A stretch of DNA of 51,813 bases, from assembly GCF_017743935.1 (NCBI RefSeq), contig NZ_JAGHRE010000019.1, forward strand, positions 1 to 51,813. Direction: 5' to 3'. Made by a program: the position numbers and the translations under genes. This DNA comes from Tropicibacter sp. R16_0. Its GTDB lineage: Bacteria; Pseudomonadota; Alphaproteobacteria; Rhodobacterales; Rhodobacteraceae. This document shows positions 37,110 to 45,137 of this stretch, piece by piece. Under the pieces are notes generated by a model. It was not told where the DNA came from and did not search any database. It saw only the letters and a list, made by a program, of their open reading frames with translations. The stretch's first letter is position 1. Each line of letters begins with the position of its first letter.

Positions 37110-37807
37110 GTGAACTTGATGCTCACCTTTTGATCGTCGACGACGACGAGCGGATCCGCGATCTGCTCAAGAAGTTCCTGATGCGCAATGGGTTTCTGGT
37201 GACCGCAGCCCGCGACGCAGCGCATGCGCGGCGGGTGCTGTCGGGCCTGGATTTCGATCTGATCGTGCTGGATGTGATGATGCCGGGCGAGGACGGGGTG
37301 AGTCTGACCAAATCCCTGCGTCAAACTCACAGCACCCCCATCATGCTGTTGACGGCGCGGGGTGAAACCGAAAACCGGATCGCAGGGCTCGAAGCGGGCG
37401 CAGACGACTATCTGGCCAAGCCGTTCGAACCCAAGGAATTACTCCTCAGGATCAACGCAATCCTGCGGCGTATGCCGGAAACCACGGCGCAGGACGCCGC
37501 ACCAAAGGTGCTGCACCTGGGTCCGATCCGCTATGACATCGAGCGCGGCGAGATGTGGCAGGGCGAGGAGTTGGTACGTTTGACCGCCACCGAAAGCCAG
37601 TTGATGAAGATCTTTTCGGCGCAACCAGGCGAGCCGGTCAGCCGTACAAAGCTGGTTGAGGATTTGGGTCGCGATCGTGGGCAGGCGCAGGAGCGCGCAG
37701 TCGATGTCCAGATCACACGCCTGCGCCGCAAGATCGAGCCGAACCCCAAACAACCCCGTTATCTGCAAACGGTTCGGGGTGCGGGGTACATGCTGGCCAC
37801 CGATTGA
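37106..37807 (+). CDS. petR: PetR-like OmpR family response regulator
   Basis: A 233-residue protein. The receiver domain has acidic residues 'IVDDDERIRD', phospho-acceptor Asp56 in 'LIVLDVMMPGEDG', and Lys105 in 'DYLAKPFEP'. The C-terminal OmpR/PhoB winged helix has 'ERAVDVQITRLRRKIEPNPK' and 'YLQTVRGAGYML'. R. capsulatus PetR lies upstream of the bc1 genes and is needed for photosynthetic and respiratory growth. No histidine kinase gene is adjacent. The petABC operon is about 15 kb away here. Confidence 0.88.
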   Translation: MSELDAHLLIVDDDERIRDLLKKFLMRNGFLVTAARDAAHARRVLSGLDFDLIVLDVMMPGEDGVSLTKSLRQTHSTPIMLLTARGETENRIAGLEAGADDYLAKPFEPKELLLRINAILRRMPETTAQDAAPKVLHLGPIRYDIERGEMWQGEELVRLTATESQLMKIFSAQPGEPVSRTKLVEDLGRDRGQAQERAVDVQITRLRRKIEPNPKQPRYLQTVRGAGYMLATD

Positions 37808-37900
37808 TCGAACCAACGATCCAATGAATGCAGCCAAGATGAAAGCGATCCGCAAACTGTGGTAGAGTGATTCCAATTCATTTCATTTGGAGTCGCCGAT

Positions 37901-38674
37901 ATGCGCAAGATTGCTTTTCTAGCCGCCTTTCTTATCCCAGCTGCCGCGCAGGCGCAGATGTGCCAGGGGTTTGGCCCCCAGACCCCACGCGACATTGCGC
38001 TTGCGGCTGGTGCGAACAGTGTCACCTTCCCGCGCGCACCCGAAGCGAACCAGATGAATTTGTGTGACATTCACACGCACACCAATGCCGAACATAAGGG
38101 CCCTGGGTTCTCGGTTTCGGGCGGCCCTGGGGAACACGGCGGTTGGAAATGCAATCAAACTGACACTCTGACCGAAGCCGAATTGTCTATGCCAGAAGGA
38201 ACAGAGGCTTTTCATGGAGTAAAGCCCGGCGACACGATTGAAGTGCATTGGGTCTATACCACCTGCGATGTCATCCCCGGCCCCACTTTGAATTCGTGCT
38301 TCTCTGACGCCTGCGCAAACCCGGCTTTGCGGGTTGAGAGTCAGGTTTTTCTGGTCGTGAATGACGAAGGAGCACCCGACTTTGGCGATTTCGCATACGA
38401 CGGCAATATCTCCAACGGGTTGCACCAACCCAAATCTCTGCCATCTGGCACCGGGGACCCTGTTGTGTTCGCCGGATCGACCACCGGACCAAGCTATACC
38501 CAAGCCATCTGTTCGCCCATGCAGGTGACATGGAGTGTTCGTCCTGAATGCATGAAAGTCTCATACCAATCCGTCCAGCAATGGGGCGCAAAGGGAAATG
38601 TGTTTGGTGAGGATCACAGCCACGGCGTACGCCAATTGGTCACCGCGCCAGAGCTGCTCGCGCCGATCAACTGA
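37901..38674 (+). CDS. Putative delta-class carbonic anhydrase, exported
   Basis: A 257-residue protein with a signal peptide (MRKIAFLAAFLIPAAAQAQ). 'NLCDIHTHTNAEHKGPGFSV' with His58, His60 and His65, followed by 'GDTIEVHWVYTTCDVIPGP' (His116), matches the pattern I associate with delta carbonic anhydrases, first known from diatoms and also annotated in marine bacteria. Paired cysteines (21, 55, 84, 122, 133, 138) suggest disulfides. It would interconvert CO2 and bicarbonate in the periplasm with zinc. It stands alone, 93 bases after petR. Confidence 0.72.
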   Translation: MRKIAFLAAFLIPAAAQAQMCQGFGPQTPRDIALAAGANSVTFPRAPEANQMNLCDIHTHTNAEHKGPGFSVSGGPGEHGGWKCNQTDTLTEAELSMPEGTEAFHGVKPGDTIEVHWVYTTCDVIPGPTLNSCFSDACANPALRVESQVFLVVNDEGAPDFGDFAYDGNISNGLHQPKSLPSGTGDPVVFAGSTTGPSYTQAICSPMQVTWSVRPECMKVSYQSVQQWGAKGNVFGEDHSHGVRQLVTAPELLAPIN

Positions 38675-38724
38675 CATGTAACGAGCGTTTGCCTGTCGGC
38701 GTGCGGATTGATAGCGTGCCCGCC

Positions 38725-39651
38725 ATGAAAACCGCTTTGATCACACATGCCGATTGCCTTGGCCATGTCACCCCCGAGGGGCACCCTGAACGGGTTGCCC
38801 GTTTGCAGCACATCCTGCATGCACTGGAACCTTTGGACCTCAACCGGGTCACGGCCCCCATGGCTGCTGAAGATGACATTCTGCGCATCCATCCCGCCGA
38901 CTATGTGCACGACATTCGCGCAACCCGCCCGACGGATGGCTTTAGACAGATCGACGGGGACACTTTCATGTCGCCCGGTTCGGTCGATGCAGCCTTTCGC
39001 GCGGCGGGTGCCGTTGTACGCGCGGTCGACATGGTGATGGGTGGTGAGGCGCCCAATGCATTCTGTGCGATCCGCCCGCCCGGGCACCATGCCGAAACCA
39101 GCACCGCCATGGGCTTCTGTCTGTTCGGCAACGCCGCTTTGGCCGCGAAACACGCTCTGGATCACCACGGGCTGAGCCGTGTGGCCGTTGTAGATTTCGA
39201 CGTGCACCACGGCAACGGCACGCAGGACCTGCTGTGGGACGAGGCGCGCGCGCTGGTCATCACAAGCCAGCAAATGCCGCTTTGGCCCGGTTCGGGTCGC
39301 CCGGACGAGGATGGCGTACACGGCCAGATCCTGAACATCCCGCTTGCTCCGGGTTCCGGCAGCGCCGAGATGCGCGCCGCGTACGAGGGGCAGGCCTTTC
39401 CGCGTTTGCGCGCTTTCAAACCGGAACTGATCATCATCTCGGCCGGGTTTGACGCCCATCAGGACGATCCGCTAGCCAATCTGAACTGGACCACCGGCGA
39501 TTTCGCCTGGGTCACGGAACAGTTGTGCTCACTTGCAGGTGAGCTATGTGAGGGCCGTATCGTCTCGACTCTTGAAGGCGGGTATGATCTGAACGCGCTG
39601 AGTGCCGCAACCAAGGCGCATGTTGAAGAATTGATGAAGGCAGCGACATGA
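38725..39651 (+). CDS. Histone-deacetylase-family amidohydrolase
   Basis: A 308-residue zinc hydrolase. The start MKTALITHADCLGHVTPEGH is chosen because the family begins there. Active-site blocks are 'IRPPGHHAETSTAMGFCLFG', 'VAVVDFDVHHGNGTQDLLWD' (zinc Asp and His), 'IIISAGFDAHQDDPLANLNW' and 'VSTLEGGYDLNAL'. Bacterial members deacetylate acetyl-lysine, acetylpolyamines or similar small amides; the substrate is not predictable. It overlaps xseB by four bases and so begins the xseB-ispA-dxs run. Confidence 0.9.
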   Translation: MKTALITHADCLGHVTPEGHPERVARLQHILHALEPLDLNRVTAPMAAEDDILRIHPADYVHDIRATRPTDGFRQIDGDTFMSPGSVDAAFRAAGAVVRAVDMVMGGEAPNAFCAIRPPGHHAETSTAMGFCLFGNAALAAKHALDHHGLSRVAVVDFDVHHGNGTQDLLWDEARALVITSQQMPLWPGSGRPDEDGVHGQILNIPLAPGSGSAEMRAAYEGQAFPRLRAFKPELIIISAGFDAHQDDPLANLNWTTGDFAWVTEQLCSLAGELCEGRIVSTLEGGYDLNALSAATKAHVEELMKAAT

Positions 39652-39890
39652 GTGACACCCCCGTCGACCAGATGACATTCGAACAGGCGATGAAAGAGCT
39701 TGAGACCGTCGTCGGCAAGCTGGAACGCGGCGATGTCGCGCTGGACGAGTCGATCTCGCTGTATGAACGCGGCGCGGCGCTGAAAAAGCGGTGCGAGGAT
39801 GAGCTGAAGCGGGCCGAAGAAAAAGTCGCCGCAATCACCTTGGATGCTAGCGGTCAACCGACCGGGACAAAGCCTGTCGAAGGTCTGTAA
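39648..39890 (+). CDS. xseB: Exodeoxyribonuclease VII small subunit
   Basis: An 80-residue protein with the classic 'MTFEQAMKELETVVGKLERG' and 'DVALDESISLYERGAALKKR' sequence. XseB forms a multimer with XseA and degrades single-stranded DNA. xseA is not in this window. It overlaps the HDAC-like gene (ATGA) and touches ispA without a gap, an arrangement often seen with ispA in proteobacteria. Confidence 0.95.
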   Translation: MSDTPVDQMTFEQAMKELETVVGKLERGDVALDESISLYERGAALKKRCEDELKRAEEKVAAITLDASGQPTGTKPVEGL

Positions 39891-40757
39891 ATGTTTCGCG
39901 AACAGTTGGCGCGGGATGCCGCGCGCATTCAGAACCAGTTTGACCTGGTTCTGGGCGGTCTTGATGACCTCGATGTCACACAGGCGATGGCCTACACCAC
40001 CCAAGGCGGCAAGCGGTTGCGTGGGTTTCTGGTGCTGGAAAGCGCGCGCTTGCATGACGTGGCCGAGGAGCAGGCAATCTGGCCTGCCGCCGGGATCGAA
40101 GCGCTGCATGCCTATTCATTGGTACATGACGATCTGCCCTGCATGGATGACGACGACCTGCGACGCGGCAAGCCCACCATTCACGTGAAATGGGATCAGG
40201 CCACCGCCGTTCTGGCGGGTGACGCGTTACAAACACTGGCATTTGAGCTGTGCACCCGACCCGAAGTTGGTGCGGCAGACGTTCGCGCCGAGCTTGCACT
40301 GACACTGGCGCAGGCGAGCGGTGCGCAAGGCATGGTTCTGGGTCAGGCGCTCGATATTTCCGCCGAAACCGCGGCCGAGCCGTTGAATCTGGACGAAATC
40401 ACACGTCTACAGGCAGGCAAAACAGGCGCTTTGATCGAATGGTCCGCCTGCGCGGGTGCACGTCTTGCTCAGGCCGACACGACCCCCTTGCGCCAATATG
40501 CCCAAGCCTTGGGTCTTGCTTTCCAGATCGCAGACGACATCTTGGATGTTGAAGGTGACGCCCAGAAGGCCGGGAAACGGCTGCAGAAAGACGCGGATGC
40601 GGGAAAGGCGACATTTGTGTCCTTGTTGGGACTGGACGCTGCCAAACTGCGTGCTGCGGACCTGATCGAACAGGGCTGTGCCGCGCTTGATACATACGGG
40701 TCGCGGGCCGATACCTTGAAGGAGGCCGCCCGCTTCGTTATTGCCCGCGACAGCTAG
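39891..40757 (+). CDS. ispA: Geranyl/farnesyl diphosphate synthase
   Basis: A 288-residue prenyl transferase. The first aspartate-rich motif is 'LVHDDLPCMDDDDLRRGKPT' and the second 'LAFQIADDILDVEGDAQKAG', which bind magnesium and diphosphate. It condenses IPP with DMAPP and GPP to give C15 diphosphate, precursor of undecaprenyl, ubiquinone side chain and haem a/carotenoids. It starts at the base after the xseB stop and is followed 15 bases later by dxs, which supplies its substrates. Confidence 0.95.
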   Translation: MFREQLARDAARIQNQFDLVLGGLDDLDVTQAMAYTTQGGKRLRGFLVLESARLHDVAEEQAIWPAAGIEALHAYSLVHDDLPCMDDDDLRRGKPTIHVKWDQATAVLAGDALQTLAFELCTRPEVGAADVRAELALTLAQASGAQGMVLGQALDISAETAAEPLNLDEITRLQAGKTGALIEWSACAGARLAQADTTPLRQYAQALGLAFQIADDILDVEGDAQKAGKRLQKDADAGKATFVSLLGLDAAKLRAADLIEQGCAALDTYGSRADTLKEAARFVIARDS

Positions 40758-40772
40758 CCGTTAGAGGACGCC

Positions 40773-42701
40773 ATGTCTGATCGCCCGAACACACCGCTTC
40801 TGGACCTTGTGACCCGCCCTGCGGATCTCAAGCAGTTTTCTGACGCACAACTGACCCAATTGGCCGGTGAACTGAGGTCCGAAACTGTCTCCGCCGTGTC
40901 CGAAACTGGCGGCCATCTGGGTGCGGGTCTGGGTGTGGTGGAATTGACCGTGGCGCTGCATGCGGTGTTCGACACGCCGCGCGACAAAGTGATCTGGGAT
41001 GTGGGCCATCAGTGCTATCCGCACAAGATCCTGACCGAGCGCCGCGATCGCATACGCACCTTGCGGCAAGAGGGCGGGTTGAGCGGCTTCACCAAACGCT
41101 CTGAATCGCCTTATGACCCCTTTGGTGCCGCGCATAGCTCGACCTCGATCAGCGCCGCGCTTGGCTTTGCCGTGGCCCGTGATCTGGGCGGTGTCACGCC
41201 CGAGGGGTTGGGCGATGCGATCGCTGTCATCGGTGACGGGTCGATGTCGGCTGGTATGGCGTTTGAGGCGATGAACAACGCAGGCCACCTGAAAAAGCGC
41301 CTGATCGTGATCCTGAACGACAACGAGATGAGCATTGCCCCGCCCGTTGGCGCGCTGTCGTCCTATCTGTCACGCCTTTACGCCGAAGAGCCGTTCCAGG
41401 AATTCAAAGCCGCCGCCAAGGGCGCGGTCTCGCTGCTACCCGAACCTTTCCGCGAAGGGGCCAAACGCGCCAAAGAAATGCTCAAGGGCATGGCTGTCGG
41501 TGGCACCCTGTTCGAAGAACTTGGGTTTTCCTACCTCGGCCCGATCGACGGGCACGACATGGACCAGCTGATGCCGGTACTGCGCACCGTCAAAGCACGC
41601 GCAACCGGTCCGATCCTGATCCACGTGCTGACCAAAAAGGGCAAGGGCTATGCCCCCGCCGAAGCTGCCAGAGACAAGGGTCATGCAACGGCCAAATTCG
41701 ACGTCCTGACCGGCAAGCAGAAAAAGGCGCCGTCAAACGCGCCCTCGTATACCTCGGTCTTTGGCAACGCGTTGGTGAGCCAGGCAGCCAAGGACGACAA
41801 GGTTGTGGCCGTAACCGCAGCTATGCCAGACGGCACCGGGTTGAACCTGTTTGCCGAACGCTACCCCTCGCGGTGTTTCGACGTGGGCATTGCCGAACAG
41901 CATGGTGTGACCTTTGCCGCGGCCCTGGCTGCGGGCGGAATGAAGCCGTTCTGCACGATGTACTCGACCTTCCTGCAACGCGGGTATGACCAGGTGGTGC
42001 ATGACGTGGCCATCCAACGCCTGCCCGTGCGCTTTGCCATCGACCGTGCGGGTCTGGTTGGGGCTGACGGCGCAACCCACGCCGGGTCTTTTGACATCGC
42101 CTATATGGCCAACTTGCCCGGCATGGTCGTGATGGCTGCTGCGGATGAGGCCGAACTGGTGCACATGGTGGCTACGGCCGTGGCGCATGACGATGGCCCC
42201 ATCGCCTTTCGCTATCCGCGGGGCGAAGGGGTTGGCGTCGACCTGCCCGAGCAAGGTGAAGTGCTGGAGATCGGTAAGGGTCGCATGATTCAGACAGGTG
42301 CGCGCGTGGCGCTCTTGTCATTCGGCACCCGCCTGGCCGAAGCACAAAAAGCAGCCGAAGCTCTGACGGCCAAGGGTATCACCCCAACAATCGCCGACGC
42401 CCGCTTTGCCAAGCCGCTGGACCGCGACATGATACTTGGGCTTGCTGCCAACCACGAGGCACTGATCACCATCGAAGAGGGTGCCGTGGGTGGCTTTGGC
42501 AGCCACGTGGCCCAGCTGTTGGCTGATGAAGGCGTGTTCGACAACGGGCTGAAGTACCGATCGATGGTCCTGCCCGATACCTTCATTGACCAGGCCAGCC
42601 CTGAGGCGATGTACAAGGTTGCCGGTATGAATGCCGAACAGATCGAAGCCAAGGTTCTGGACGTTTTGGGCGTCGCCTCAATCGGCGAAAAGCGCGCCTA
42701 G
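40773..42701 (+). CDS. dxs: 1-deoxy-D-xylulose-5-phosphate synthase
   Basis: A 642-residue thiamine-diphosphate enzyme, the first step of the MEP pathway for isoprenoids. The TPP motif is '[20 protein letters not shown]' with '[20 protein letters not shown]'. The N-terminus has '[20 protein letters not shown]', and the pyrimidine domain '[20 protein letters not shown]' with the catalytic Glu. An AGAGGA site precedes the ATG. It is the last gene of the HDAC-xseB-ispA-dxs run. Confidence 0.98.
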   Translation: MSDRPNTPLLDLVTRPADLKQFSDAQLTQLAGELRSETVSAVSETGGHLGAGLGVVELTVALHAVFDTPRDKVIWDVGHQCYPHKILTERRDRIRTLRQEGGLSGFTKRSESPYDPFGAAHSSTSISAALGFAVARDLGGVTPEGLGDAIAVIGDGSMSAGMAFEAMNNAGHLKKRLIVILNDNEMSIAPPVGALSSYLSRLYAEEPFQEFKAAAKGAVSLLPEPFREGAKRAKEMLKGMAVGGTLFEELGFSYLGPIDGHDMDQLMPVLRTVKARATGPILIHVLTKKGKGYAPAEAARDKGHATAKFDVLTGKQKKAPSNAPSYTSVFGNALVSQAAKDDKVVAVTAAMPDGTGLNLFAERYPSRCFDVGIAEQHGVTFAAALAAGGMKPFCTMYSTFLQRGYDQVVHDVAIQRLPVRFAIDRAGLVGADGATHAGSFDIAYMANLPGMVVMAAADEAELVHMVATAVAHDDGPIAFRYPRGEGVGVDLPEQGEVLEIGKGRMIQTGARVALLSFGTRLAEAQKAAEALTAKGITPTIADARFAKPLDRDMILGLAANHEALITIEEGAVGGFGSHVAQLLADEGVFDNGLKYRSMVLPDTFIDQASPEAMYKVAGMNAEQIEAKVLDVLGVASIGEKRA

Positions 42702-42713
42702 CGCGCGAGCCGC

Positions 42714-42763
42714 ATGTCCGAGAAGTTAAAAACCGGTTCCCGCTTTTGAGCGGCATGCTTTAG
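42714..42763. repeat. Short REP-like element between dxs and a convergent gene
   Basis: The stretch contains AAAAACCGGTTCCCGCTTTT followed by GAGCGGCATGCTTTAG. It includes the perfect hairpin CCGCT-TTTG-AGCGG (42740-42753). It resembles, from memory, a dispersed intergenic motif of alphaproteobacteria (ACCGGTTCCCACTTTTCGG with ATCATGCT). Its right end overlaps the stop codon of the epimerase-like gene. Confidence 0.45.
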
Positions 42764-43632
42764 AACCAGGCGTCTGATTTCCGTTCCAAGGCTTCGGTTT
42801 CTACCTTGAGCAAGGCGCGCAATCCTTCGCGGTATGAGGGGTAGAGCAACTCTACCCCAAGTTCCGACTTGATCAGGTCATTGCGCACCCGCTTGTTCTC
42901 GCCATAGAAACTGCGCGCCATGGCACTCATCCCCGCCTCGTCAAAGGGCACTTCGGCAGGTAGGGGCAATCCAAGCAGCTCTGCTGCCAGACCGATCACG
43001 TCCTGTGGCGGCGCGGGATCATCATCACACAAGTTGTAGATCGCTCCCGGCCTTGGTTGCGCGATCGAGGCACGCAACACCTGCGCAATATCTTCGACAT
43101 GGATGCGCGAGAACACCTGCCCCGGCTTCACGATGCGCCGCGCCGTGCCCGCGCGCACTTTGGAAAATGGCCCCCGCCCCGGGCCATAGATCCCGGCAAG
43201 CCGAAAGATGTGCAGCGGCAGGCCTGGAATGGACTGCCAGTCGCGTTCCGCCGCAACCCGCAAATCCCCCCTCACAGACGAAGGTGCGATCCCAGTGGTT
43301 TCGTCCACCCATCCGCCGTTTCGATCCCCATAGACCGCCGTTGTGGACAGATACCCGACCCAGTCGAACTGATCCGCCCGCGCCGCTATCTCGTCGCGGA
43401 ACTCGGCCAAAACCGGATCACCAACCTCACTGGGACCTGCCGAGATCAGCAGGTGAGTCACGCCCTCCAAACTGGGGCGAGTGCCGGGCCATTGATGCAT
43501 CTCGACCCCGGGTAGGGCCTTGGCACCGTCCTCACCACGACTGGTGCCGATAAAGCGCCAGCCGTCATCCAGGCTGCGCACCAAAGCGCGAGCAGTGTAT
43601 CCAAGGCCAAAGGAGAAGAGCGTCTTAGTCAT
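42760..43632 (-). CDS. Extended SDR / NAD-dependent epimerase-like protein
   Basis: A 290-residue protein starting MTKTLFSFGLGYTARALVRS. The nucleotide loop 'FSFGLGYTARAL' replaces the usual GxxGxxG, as in YeeZ-like members. 'YLSTTAVYGDRNGGWVDETT' contains the serine and tyrosine of the SDR active site, and 'IFRLAGIYGPGRGPFSKVRA' is typical of epimerases. The substrate is unknown. It is divergent from the methyltransferase gene and converges on dxs. Confidence 0.82.
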   Translation of the reverse strand: MTKTLFSFGLGYTARALVRSLDDGWRFIGTSRGEDGAKALPGVEMHQWPGTRPSLEGVTHLLISAGPSEVGDPVLAEFRDEIAARADQFDWVGYLSTTAVYGDRNGGWVDETTGIAPSSVRGDLRVAAERDWQSIPGLPLHIFRLAGIYGPGRGPFSKVRAGTARRIVKPGQVFSRIHVEDIAQVLRASIAQPRPGAIYNLCDDDPAPPQDVIGLAAELLGLPLPAEVPFDEAGMSAMARSFYGENKRVRNDLIKSELGVELLYPSYREGLRALLKVETEALERKSDAWF

Positions 43633-43721
43633 ATCCCCTAGATGGTCCGAGCAGGGTCGGGATGCAAGCATTCCGGACGTCTCACTTGATTCGAATCCCT
43701 ACATCGGCGTTTCATTGAGAT

Positions 43722-44354
43722 ATGAGTAAAAAAGAACCCGATCTGCACAGTGCATATGCACTTGAAACACCGGACGACCACAAACGGCTCTATGCCGAAT
43801 GGGCTGGTGATTATGATGACAGCTTTGCCGCGCGCGAAGACTATCAGCTGCATATCCACACCGCGCGGGCGTTTGTGAGCGCAGGTGGTCAAGGGCCAGT
43901 ATTGGACGTGGGCGCAGGCACGGGCCTGTGCGGTGGTGTACTAGCGGGGCTTGGAGTCGGGCCGATTGATGCCACCGACATCAGTGCCGAAATGTTGGAT
44001 CAGGCGATGCGCAAAGACATCTATCGCGACGCGATCGAGGCCGACCTGAACGACGGCATCCCCGTGCCGCGTGAAAGCTATTCCGGCATCGTGTCATCAG
44101 GCACCTTCACGCACGGGCACGTCGGCCCCGAAGTGATCCCCGCTCTGTTGCGCGTGGCCCGTCACGGCGCCCAGTTTGCATTGTCGATCAACGCCAAGCA
44201 TTTCGAGGCGCAGGGATTCTCTGACGCACTAAAAGTTCTTGATGGGGACAAGATTCACAATCTGTCCCTGCCTCAGGTGCGTATTTACGGTGACTTGGCT
44301 GCGGGAGAGAACAAGGACGACACAGCCTTTGTCGCCCTGTTCGAAAAGACCTGA
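43722..44354 (+). CDS. Class I SAM-dependent methyltransferase
   Basis: A 210-residue protein. The SAM loop is 'PVLDVGAGTGLCGGVLAGLG', followed by 'IDATDISAEMLDQAM' and 'YSGIVSSGTFTHGHVGPEVI'. The N-terminal 'LHSAYALETPDDHKRLYAEW' resembles METTL27/WBSCR27-type enzymes. The substrate is unknown. It ends 3 bases from the converging hydratase gene. Confidence 0.85.
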   Translation: MSKKEPDLHSAYALETPDDHKRLYAEWAGDYDDSFAAREDYQLHIHTARAFVSAGGQGPVLDVGAGTGLCGGVLAGLGVGPIDATDISAEMLDQAMRKDIYRDAIEADLNDGIPVPRESYSGIVSSGTFTHGHVGPEVIPALLRVARHGAQFALSINAKHFEAQGFSDALKVLDGDKIHNLSLPQVRIYGDLAAGENKDDTAFVALFEKT

Positions 44355-44357
44355 GGT

Positions 44358-45137
44358 CTATTTACCCTTCCACACCGGATCGCGTTTTTCGGCAAAGGCG
44401 CGCGCGCCTTCCAGATTGTCCTCGGACCCATAAAGCGTATCAATGGTTGCCAACTGTCGGCGCTGTATCTGGTTCATGATATCGCGGAATTTGGCGTCTT
44501 CAGACTCGCGCACGACCTCTTTGATCGCCGCATAGACCAGCGGCGGGCCGCTCGCCAACAGACGCGCCATTTCCCATGCGCGGTCCATCAGTTGGTCGCC
44601 TGGCACGATCTCGTTCACCAGACCCCAATGCTTGGCTTCTTCGGCATCGAACCACCGACCCGTAAGCAGCAACTCCATCGCCACGTGATAGGGGATGCGC
44701 TTGGGCAGTTTGACGCTAGCCGCATCCGCAATTGTCCCTGAACGGATTTCGGGCAGGGCAAAGCTGGCGTGGTCGGCGGAAATGATGATGTCGGCCGAGA
44801 TCATCAGCTCCAGCCCGCCACCACAGGCGATGCCGTTCACAGCGGCAATCACCGGTTTGTTCATGTCCCGCAGCTCTTGCAGGCCCCCAAAACCGCCAAC
44901 GCCATAGTCGCCATCGACCGCATCACCGTCAGCGGCAGCCTTCAGATCCCAGCCAGGGCAAAAAAACTTTTCACCACCACCTGTCAGGATCGCGACGCGC
45001 AGTTCGGGATCATCGCGAAAGTCGCGAAAAACCTCGCCCATCACACGGCTGGTCGCCAGATCGATGGCATTGGCCTTGGGCCGGTCCAGCGTCACCTCAA
45101 GGATTGCACCGTCGCGTTTTGTCTTTACCGGGTTCAT
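44358..45137 (-). CDS. Enoyl-CoA hydratase family (carnitinyl-CoA dehydratase-like)
   Basis: A 259-residue crotonase-fold enzyme. 'PVIAAVNGIACGGGLELMIS' forms the oxyanion hole and 'FALPEIRSGTIADAASVKLP' the second loop, with catalytic Glu in 'LPEIRSG'. The sequence resembles CaiD (carnitinyl-CoA dehydratase) as often annotated in roseobacters. It is last in the minus-strand unit acyl-CoA dehydrogenase, SelW-like, ADP-forming synthetase, hydratase, and overlaps the synthetase gene by four bases (ATGA). Confidence 0.82.
   Translation of the reverse strand: MNPVKTKRDGAILEVTLDRPKANAIDLATSRVMGEVFRDFRDDPELRVAILTGGGEKFFCPGWDLKAAADGDAVDGDYGVGGFGGLQELRDMNKPVIAAVNGIACGGGLELMISADIIISADHASFALPEIRSGTIADAASVKLPKRIPYHVAMELLLTGRWFDAEEAKHWGLVNEIVPGDQLMDRAWEMARLLASGPPLVYAAIKEVVRESEDAKFRDIMNQIQRRQLATIDTLYGSEDNLEGARAFAEKRDPVWKGK

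Noticed and set aside
37804-37824. TTGATC...GATCCAA as an FNR-type site before the carbonic anhydrase-like gene
   Set aside because: Half-site spacing is about ten bases instead of four, and it overlaps the petR stop codon.
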